Notes under the pieces: generated by a model | What the model was told of the DNA's origin: nothing | Databases searched by the model: none | The model's input: only the letters and a program-made list of their open reading frames with translations | Translations under genes and position numbers: made by a program | NCBI GenBank assembly: GCA_958352885.1 | Contig: CATWQI010000010.1 | Coordinates: 1 to 64,000, forward strand | Direction: 5' to 3' | Source: an uncultured Duncaniella sp. | Lineage (GTDB): Bacteria > Bacteroidota > Bacteroidia > Bacteroidales > Muribaculaceae | Length of the DNA: 64,000 bases | In this document: piece after piece, positions 58,729 through 64,000 of the stretch | How positions within the stretch are numbered: the stretch's first letter is position 1 | Layout: every line of letters begins with the position of its first letter

Positions 58729-59472
58729 TTAATTGATGAAACAATTAAATCTGTGATACGTCAGATATTCAATATGCTTGGAAGTGATCTGCCGGTTTAG
58801 CCTTAGTCGGTTGCTAACGCCAAGTAGTTCATATTCTTCGGATTGAAGATGCTTGGAGAGAATTATTTTCCCGTTATTTTGGAATGATATGTAGCCTCGG
58901 TCAAAAAGCTTATCTAAATTCGGGATTAGCGGTAGACCGTTATAGGCATCCAGTCGTTCTTCGTTGGTAGATTGAGCCCATGGCTTTATATGAGATGCAA
59001 TGAGCAAATCAGTCATTCCACATCCGGTGACGGAACAGCCGTTCCATATGGAGATTAATTTTTTGCGGAATATACCTTGTCCTACTCTTGATTTTATCAG
59101 GTTCTCTTTTTCGGTTTTTGAGAGAGTTTCTTGCTGTTGGATACTGGAAATTTCTTGTTGGATGTTGGATTCAATCTGGTTTATGAAATCAGATTGTAAG
59201 AAATTTAAAAACTTGGCAAGTCCTGATTTAAAATCACTAATTGATTTCTTTGAATTATATTTATCTCTGCTAATGCGGTTTAATTCCTCGGACTGAATTA
59301 TGTGCTGGAGTTTTGATTCGTTGAATGATGAATCAATATTATAATACTGTGCCAGAAATTTGAGGCGTGATAGATAATCAGAGGCAGTCTTTTTAGCAAG
59401 ATTGCCATTTGTTATCATAAAGCGATAAAACTCGGACTGGAGGTTAAGAAAACTCTGCTGTTCAGTTCCCAT
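58729..59472 (-). CDS. HNH endonuclease with SAM-like core-binding N-terminal domain
   Basis: 247 residues. Residues about 14-95 look like the SAM-like core-binding domain of tyrosine recombinases (FYRFMITNGNLAKKTASDYL, then LAQYYNI). Residues 120-215 are an HNH nuclease of the PF13391 type: C146-x4-C151, ASH161IKPWAQS, N178-G-L, NLDKLFDRG. Metal-binding H161 and N178 are intact; the last ligand position is Asp. Such proteins occur among restriction-like and mobile-element genes. AT-rich and Ser/Asn/Lys-rich, unlike its neighbours, so probably acquired. Single gene with its own promoter. Confidence 0.82.
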   Translation of the reverse strand: MGTEQQSFLNLQSEFYRFMITNGNLAKKTASDYLSRLKFLAQYYNIDSSFNESKLQHIIQSEELNRISRDKYNSKKSISDFKSGLAKFLNFLQSDFINQIESNIQQEISSIQQQETLSKTEKENLIKSRVGQGIFRKKLISIWNGCSVTGCGMTDLLIASHIKPWAQSTNEERLDAYNGLPLIPNLDKLFDRGYISFQNNGKIILSKHLQSEEYELLGVSNRLRLNRQITSKHIEYLTYHRFNCFIN

Positions 59473-59505
59473 TTTTTGTTGTTGAGGATAAGATTAATCT
59501 GATTA

Positions 59506-59536
59506 CAAATATAGCTCAAGATATTATGGTTGCAAA
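59506..59536 (-). promoter_or_regulatory. Promoter of the HNH endonuclease gene
   Basis: Minus-strand TTTG (59536-59533), 19-nt spacer, TATATTTG (59513-59506), about 30 nt before the ATG. Confidence 0.75.
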
Positions 59537-59588
59537 ATTTATGATGGCGTTTTTGTGATTTCGCACTCTTTTGGGGTGGTTTGAGGCG

Positions 59589-59596
59589 TATCTTTG
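59589..59596 (+). promoter_or_regulatory. -7 box of the amidase gene
   Basis: TATCTTTG. TTTG at 59570-59573 is only 15 nt away, so the pair is weak. Confidence 0.45.
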
Positions 59597-59679
59597 CAGT
59601 GGATTCAGCTGTAGGCTTGCATGTCGAGGAGCCAAGGCGGGATGTGTGATTAGAAGTCAATTGTAAATTTTAAAGAAAA

Positions 59680-60096
59680 ATGACTATGAGAAAGATACGT
59701 AAAATAATTGTACACTGCACGGCAACGCCTGAAGGGCGGGACGTGAGTGTGGAGGAACTTGACAGATGGCATCGGCAGCGCGGATTCCGATGCGTTGGGT
59801 ATCACTATGTGGTAGGGCTTGATGGAACTGTGCGTGAGGGGCGGAGCGTGCATGAAGTCGGGGCTCATTGTCTCGGGCAGAATACCGATAGTATCGGGGT
59901 GGCATATGTCGGCGGTCTTGCAGCGGATGGGAAAACACCGGCTGATACCAGAACATGTGGGCAGAAGGCGGCTTTGAGGGAGCTGGTGATCCGGCTGAAG
60001 AAAGATTACCCGGGGGTTACGGTCCATTCACACTATGAGTTTGCGGCTAAGGCATGCCCATGTTTCGATGCGGCTAAAGAATATGGATGTCTATGA
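59680..60096 (+). CDS. Phage-type N-acetylmuramoyl-L-alanine amidase (amidase_2)
   Basis: 138 residues, no signal peptide. Zn-dependent amidase of the T7 lysozyme type, cleaving MurNAc-L-Ala bonds. Zn ligands: His in IIVHCTATPEG, His in VHSHYEFA and Cys in ACPCFDAA. The GYHYVVGLDGTVREGR and HCLGQNTDSIGVAYVGGL motifs are typical. Such short amidases are common in Bacteroidales phages and conjugative elements. It sits alone beside the HNH gene, so it is probably a relic of a mobile element or a domesticated lysozyme. Confidence 0.92.
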   Translation: MTMRKIRKIIVHCTATPEGRDVSVEELDRWHRQRGFRCVGYHYVVGLDGTVREGRSVHEVGAHCLGQNTDSIGVAYVGGLAADGKTPADTRTCGQKAALRELVIRLKKDYPGVTVHSHYEFAAKACPCFDAAKEYGCL

Positions 60097-60174
60097 TATT
60101 TATTCCGATGAATATCCGTATATTTGCATTTGGGTTGACCATATGGCAGCCCGAAATCTAATATCATCGTGACA

Positions 60175-61134
60175 ATGGAAATGAAATATAGATTTTGTGG
60201 GAAAAGCGGTCTGCAGCTACCGGTGATTTCACTCGGTATGTGGCATAACTTCGGAGGGGTTGACCCTTACGAGAACGCTCGGGAGATAGCTTTCCATGCT
60301 TTTGAACGGGGAGTGGTTCACTTTGACCTTGCTAACAATTATGGTCCGCCTCCCGGAAGCGCGGAGGAAAACTTCGGAAAGATGCTGCGTGACGGACTCG
60401 GGACACATCGTGACGAGATAATTGTTTCATCCAAGGCAGGGCATCTGATGTGGAACGGAGTCTATGGTGACGGGAGCTCTCGTAAATACATCATGGCAAG
60501 CCTTAACCAAAGTCTGAAACGTACAGGTCTTGAGTACTTTGACATATTTTACAGCCACAGGTACAATCCAGAGACTCCGCTTGAGGAGACTGTGCAGGCT
60601 CTTGTCGATATAGTGAAGCAGGGGAAGGCCCTTTACATCGGTCTTTCCAAATATCCGGTCGAGGTGGCAAGGAAGGCTTGTGCCATGATGGCGGAGCAGC
60701 ATGTGCGCTGCCTGATATATCAGGATCGCTATAACATGCTGGTGCGCAAGCCGGAGGAACAGCATGTCGAATTTCTACGTGACGAACAGCTCGGATTCAT
60801 AGCATTCTCGCCGCTTGCCCAGGGGCTGTTGACCAACCGTTACCTCCATGGCATACCGGCGGATTCACGGGCGGCACGCAGTCAAAGTTTCCTGCACCGG
60901 GAGGATATAACTCCTGAGATGGTGGAGAAAATAGGTAAGCTGAATGCTGTGGCTGAACGGCGTGGACAATCGTTGGCACAGATGTCGCTCGCCTGGCTTC
61001 TTGCGAAGCCTGAGGTCACATCAGTTATTGTCGGTGCAAGTTCCGTGCGTCAGCTTGACGATAGTCTGGAAGCTATGGGCAATATGACATTTGCAGAGGA
61101 CGAGCTTGCTGAGATTGACCGTATAATTCTCTGA
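60175..61134 (+). CDS. Aldo/keto reductase (YghZ-like)
   Basis: 319 residues from ATG 60175 (GTG 60169 just upstream). NADPH-dependent TIM barrel: FCGKSGLQLPVISLGMWHNFG, catalytic Tyr in DLANNYGPPPGSAEENFG, KAGHLMW, the catalytic His in YSHRYNPETPLEE, and VIVGASSVRQLDDSLEA. Closest in pattern to the L-glyceraldehyde-3-phosphate reductase/YghZ group. It precedes the GH28 gene by 5 nt, so the two form an operon and may act on a plant-wall sugar product (inference). Confidence 0.9.
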   Translation: MEMKYRFCGKSGLQLPVISLGMWHNFGGVDPYENAREIAFHAFERGVVHFDLANNYGPPPGSAEENFGKMLRDGLGTHRDEIIVSSKAGHLMWNGVYGDGSSRKYIMASLNQSLKRTGLEYFDIFYSHRYNPETPLEETVQALVDIVKQGKALYIGLSKYPVEVARKACAMMAEQHVRCLIYQDRYNMLVRKPEEQHVEFLRDEQLGFIAFSPLAQGLLTNRYLHGIPADSRAARSQSFLHREDITPEMVEKIGKLNAVAERRGQSLAQMSLAWLLAKPEVTSVIVGASSVRQLDDSLEAMGNMTFAEDELAEIDRIIL

Positions 61135-61139
61135 ATGGC

Positions 61140-62498
61140 ATGCTGAGGAATATTTTCTTGTCATTGTCGCTGCTTGGATGTTGCTATGGGGCAAAGGCTT
61201 CGGTTCACAATATAGTGGACTATGGCGCAGTCTCAGATACCGCCCGGCTTAGTACTGAGTATGTCCAACGGGCTATCGATGCTTGTTCGGCAGCGGGTGG
61301 CGGAACAGTGCTTATTCCGTCAGGTGATTTCAAAGTAGGGAGTATAATCCTTAGGAGTCATGTGTCTCTTTATCTTGAGAACGGAGCCACACTCTACGGC
61401 AGCACAGACATCAGTGATTATATCCCTGTTACTACCGATTATGTGTCGTTGCGCACAGTGACCCCTACCATACAGCTGATATATGCCGATAAGGCTGAGC
61501 ATATAGCCATAACTGGGCAAGGTACTATAGACGGCAGAGGGAAAGCTTTCCCAAAACTGTCATGGAATGACGAAGGTATAACCCGTCCGCATCTGCTGCG
61601 GTTCATACAATGCTCGGACGTGACTGTGAGCGGCGTTACGCTGAAGAATTCAGGATGCTGGATGCAGCATTATCTGGCATGTGACAGGGTGAAGATTGAC
61701 GGTGTTACGGTGTTTAACCGCAATAATTACAATAATGATGCGCTTGACCTTGACGGTTGTCATGATGTCACAGTGTCAAATATGATCGCTGATTCCGACG
61801 ATGATGCCATTACGCTCAAAAGCACGTCGCCCAGGCTGTGTGAGAACGTGACGATAAGTAATTGTGTGGTATCGAGCCACTGCAATGCCATCAAGCTTGG
61901 CACTGAGACCAATGGAGGCTTCCGTAATATCAATATCCGAGGTATTGTAGTGAAACCGTCAGCTGACCAGACCAGCCAGTTTTTTGGTTATCCGGGAGGT
62001 ATTGGTCATTCAGCAATATCATTGGAAATAGTGGACGGCGGTGTGATGCGCAACGTCAATATTGCAGATATCACTGTTACGGGTACAGAGTCGCCTATTT
62101 TTATCCGTCTTGCCGACAGGGCGCGTCCTTATTCGCCTGAGCATCCTGTGGAAGGTGTTGGCAGTATAAGCGGAGTGGTGCTGCATGACATTCTGATTGA
62201 CGGAGCAGGTCCGACGGGTTGTTCGATAACGGGTCTGGAAGGGCATCCTGTCACGGATATACTTCTTCATGACATCACAATCCGTCAGGCTGGAGGTCAG
62301 AGGAAGACACTGGCGCCGGTAGATGAGAAACGTGCTGAATATCCGGAATCTACCATGTGGGGCATTCTACCTGCCACCGGGTTCTGGCTTAATCACACGA
62401 GAGACATAACATTCCGCAACGTCAGGGTGTACGCCGATTCGCCTGACGAGCGTCCGACCTATCTGGCTACCGACTCACCCGGGTTGGTAACCGAATAG
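61140..62498 (+). CDS. Glycoside hydrolase family 28 (polygalacturonase-like) lipoprotein
   Basis: 452 residues. N-terminus MLRNIFLSLSLLGC looks like a lipoprotein signal (L-L-G-C), then a right-handed beta-helix: VDYGAVSDTARLSTEYVQRAID start, GTIDGRGKAF, then the GH28 catalytic Asp residues in NNDALDLDGC and DSDDDAITLKS, and HCNAIKLGTETNGGF near the third site. Acts on galacturonan or rhamnogalacturonan-type substrates in relatives. It is preceded by an aldo/keto reductase gene. No SusC/SusD is seen, so transport of products is not explained here. Confidence 0.85.
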   Translation: MLRNIFLSLSLLGCCYGAKASVHNIVDYGAVSDTARLSTEYVQRAIDACSAAGGGTVLIPSGDFKVGSIILRSHVSLYLENGATLYGSTDISDYIPVTTDYVSLRTVTPTIQLIYADKAEHIAITGQGTIDGRGKAFPKLSWNDEGITRPHLLRFIQCSDVTVSGVTLKNSGCWMQHYLACDRVKIDGVTVFNRNNYNNDALDLDGCHDVTVSNMIADSDDDAITLKSTSPRLCENVTISNCVVSSHCNAIKLGTETNGGFRNINIRGIVVKPSADQTSQFFGYPGGIGHSAISLEIVDGGVMRNVNIADITVTGTESPIFIRLADRARPYSPEHPVEGVGSISGVVLHDILIDGAGPTGCSITGLEGHPVTDILLHDITIRQAGGQRKTLAPVDEKRAEYPESTMWGILPATGFWLNHTRDITFRNVRVYADSPDERPTYLATDSPGLVTE

Positions 62499-62518
62499 GG
62501 ATAGTCTGTAAAACCAGC

Positions 62519-62558
62519 GGACAGGGCGCATTGAAGGTAAACAATGCGCCCTGTCCGT
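62519..62558. terminator. 16-bp perfect hairpin between GH28 gene and dapA
   Basis: CGGACAGGGCGCATTG (62519-62534) and its exact inverted copy (62543-62558), loop AAGGTAAA. Serves two convergent genes. Confidence 0.85.
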
Positions 62559-62585
62559 TATCTATAGGTAATAAGTCAGAAGCAA

Positions 62586-63473
62586 TTACAATGTCTCGGC
62601 TTTCAGCCCTTTGCGTGTGGATTCGGTTGCCGGTACGAGCGGGAGGCGAAGCACTTCCCGGTAACGTGGGAAGAGGATGTGAAGCAAGCATTTTATTCCT
62701 GCCGGATTTCCGTCCTTGAAAAGGAGGGAGTAAAGAGCCGAGAACTTCTGATGGAGCAATGAGGCTTCTTCGCGGGTCTCTTCATCGAGACTCTTGTGAA
62801 TCATTTCCGTGAACTGGGCGGGATATGCGTTGCCAAGCACAGAGATTACGCCGTCACCACCGATTCCAATCATGGAGTGAGCGAGAGAGTCGTCGCCTGA
62901 CAGTACAATGAAGTCTTTCGGTCGGCGGGTTATTACGTTCTGAGCCTGCTCCATGTTGCCTGAGGCCTCCTTGATACCAATAATCTTACCCTTGAAATCG
63001 TTGGCGAGACGGATTATGGTGTCGACGTTCATGTTTACTCCGGTGCGGCCGGGTATATTGTAGAGTACCACCGGAACAGGCGAGGCTTCCGCTACGGCTG
63101 CGAAATGGCGGTACATACCTTCCTGGGTCGGTTTGTTATAGTAAGGTACCACGGATAGAATGGCGTCAAATTCATTCAGCCGGTCTGTGTTGCGAATTTC
63201 TTCGACAAGTGCGCCGGTAGAATTCCCGCCCATACCGAGCATTATGGGACACCGTCCGGCGACATAGTCCAGAATATGGAGTGCGAGCCCGGACTTTTCA
63301 TCATGAGTGAGTGTCGGTGTCTCGGCTGTAGTTCCGAGGGCAACGATGTAATCAGCGTTGCCGTTTATCAGATAGTCAAGATGAAAGTCGAGTGTGTCAT
63401 AATCAATAGCTCCGTCTTCAGTGAAGGGAGTGGTGAGGGCAACACCCATGCCGCGTAGTCTTTGTGGTAACAT
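62586..63473 (-). CDS. dapA: 4-hydroxy-tetrahydrodipicolinate synthase DapA
   Basis: 295 residues, first enzyme of the DAP/lysine branch: condenses aspartate semialdehyde and pyruvate. TIM barrel with GVALTTPFTEDGAIDYDTL, TTAETPTLTHDEK, catalytic Tyr in YYNKPTQEG, YNIPGRTGVNM, and the Schiff-base Lys in GIKEASGN. Full length. Its own promoter lies 100 nt upstream. Confidence 0.96.
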   Translation of the reverse strand: MLPQRLRGMGVALTTPFTEDGAIDYDTLDFHLDYLINGNADYIVALGTTAETPTLTHDEKSGLALHILDYVAGRCPIMLGMGGNSTGALVEEIRNTDRLNEFDAILSVVPYYNKPTQEGMYRHFAAVAEASPVPVVLYNIPGRTGVNMNVDTIIRLANDFKGKIIGIKEASGNMEQAQNVITRRPKDFIVLSGDDSLAHSMIGIGGDGVISVLGNAYPAQFTEMIHKSLDEETREEASLLHQKFSALYSLLFKDGNPAGIKCLLHILFPRYREVLRLPLVPATESTRKGLKAETL

Positions 63474-63580
63474 AAAGAACCTGTTCGATGAAGCACCCCT
63501 CAGCGGTTTTCAATAGAAAATTGTTACTCAGGCTGTGGGAAAATGCTATGATTTATTAATAATTAACCCGAAATTGTATG

Positions 63581-63612
63581 CAAAATTAAGAATAATTCTC
63601 TTCTTCTGCAAA
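63581..63612 (-). promoter_or_regulatory. Promoter of dapA
   Basis: Minus-strand TTTG (63612-63609), 20-nt spacer, TAATTTTG (63588-63581). Leader about 100 nt, in which I see no riboswitch. Confidence 0.75.
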
Positions 63613-63718
63613 AAATAAAACGCTTCTATATTCATAACGGTTGGGTGCGGTAGGAAGTTGGATTACAGTGCACTATATTTTTTAGTATTTTTAATAGGTC
63701 GGATAGGGAAAAAAGTAG

Positions 63719-63726
63719 TAACTTTG
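63719..63726 (+). promoter_or_regulatory. -7 box of dnaE
   Basis: TAACTTTG, about 47 nt before the ATG at 63773. No clear -33 box. Confidence 0.5.
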
Positions 63727-63772
63727 AATTGAAAAAACGATATTCCTAACACAAATTCCCCTCACTTGAAAT

Positions 63773-64000
63773 ATGATACCATTCATACATCTGCACGTAC
63801 ATAGCCAGTACTCTCTGCTTGACGGTCAAGCCTCTATATCAGGTCTGGTCGACAAGGCATTGGAGTGCGGAATGCCGGGTTTTGCCCTTACTGATCATGG
63901 AAATATGTTTGGTGTCAAAGAGTACTTCAACTATGTCAACAAGCTCAAGGGGAAGTACAAAGGGAAGATAGCCGAAGCCAAGGAGCGTCTTGATAATGCA
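63773..64000 (+). CDS. dnaE: DNA polymerase III alpha subunit, 5' part (cut by the window end)
   Basis: 76 codons from ATG 63773, open to the window edge. The N-terminal PHP domain is clear: IPFIHLHVHSQYSLLDGQAS, then ALTDHGNMFGVKEYFNYV. This is the replicative polymerase catalytic subunit. PHP metal-binding residues (H-x-H, D-H-G) are intact as far as visible. The rest lies outside the window. Confidence 0.95.
   Translation, partial: MIPFIHLHVHSQYSLLDGQASISGLVDKALECGMPGFALTDHGNMFGVKEYFNYVNKLKGKYKGKIAEAKERLDNA

Noticed and set aside
62586..63612. Lysine riboswitch in the 100-nt dapA leader
   Set aside because: Leader is too short and shows none of the multi-stem structure; only an ordinary promoter is seen.
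1..64000. CRISPR array
   Set aside because: No regularly spaced direct repeats seen; the repeats found are inverted and single.

Overview
This 64 kb window is a stretch of chromosome from a Bacteroidota bacterium, order Bacteroidales. Evidence: a fused lpxC-fabZ gene, the gldE-gldD-phosphopantetheinyl transferase cluster, fimbrillin lipoproteins, a GLPGLI protein, many lipoproteins, almost no Shine-Dalgarno sequences, and about twenty promoters of the Bacteroides type (TAnnTTTG with TTTG or TTG about 19-20 nt upstream). A gut member such as Muribaculaceae is my inference and not proven. The genes are dense and lie on both strands in short operons. Convergent pairs are often separated by perfect hairpins.

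Layout. 1-3.4 kb: lipid A start operon lpxD, lpxC/fabZ, lpxA. 3.4-4.9 kb: a coupled pair, an endonuclease I-fold protein that has lost its catalytic residues and a small lipoprotein. 4.9-5.9 kb: smpB and a Yip1-like membrane protein. 6.0-9.9 kb: an AT-rich two-gene accessory operon, a HEPN-motif protein and a TPR-like lipoprotein, behind a promoter that contains a C8 tract. 10.2-18.1 kb: SSB-like DUF3127 protein, GLPGLI protein, fabF/acpP, a DUF3298 lipoprotein, M18 aminopeptidase and a porin. 18.1-22.0 kb: acetyltransferase, phosphoesterase, a six-hairpin glycosidase-like lipoprotein, rpsU and tRNA-Met. 22.1-26.9 kb: a LexA-like S24 regulator converging on a four-gene fimbrial operon. 26.9-31.7 kb: Sfp-type transferase, gldD, gldE, pdxB and a membrane protein. 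31.7-38.4 kb: purD, a THUMP RNA methyltransferase, cysE, an ion channel with an odd selectivity filter, and a large OmpA/TPR lipoprotein. 38.7-45.2 kb: speA, truA, an acyltransferase, prfB with its programmed frameshift, and a pspC-padR pair. 45.4-50.3 kb: argC, gltX, a MITE-like element with 34-bp inverted repeats, purN, rex and a metal-site-less FAH-like protein. 50.5-58.6 kb: DUF349 protein, a sugar-phosphate transferase, recQ and a GH2 enzyme. 58.7-64 kb: HNH nuclease, amidase, aldo/keto reductase, GH28, dapA and the start of dnaE.

Most of the window is core metabolism and translation: lipid A, fatty acids, purines, PLP, cysteine, arginine, lysine, GluRS, RF2, SmpB, S21, TruA. The accessory material sits at 6.0-9.9 kb (candidate undescribed HEPN/TPR system), 22-27 kb (fimbriae), 48.0-48.3 kb (MITE-like element) and 58.7-60.1 kb (HNH nuclease plus phage-type amidase). 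The best candidate for something undescribed is the HEPN/TPR operon with its homopolymer-containing promoter.
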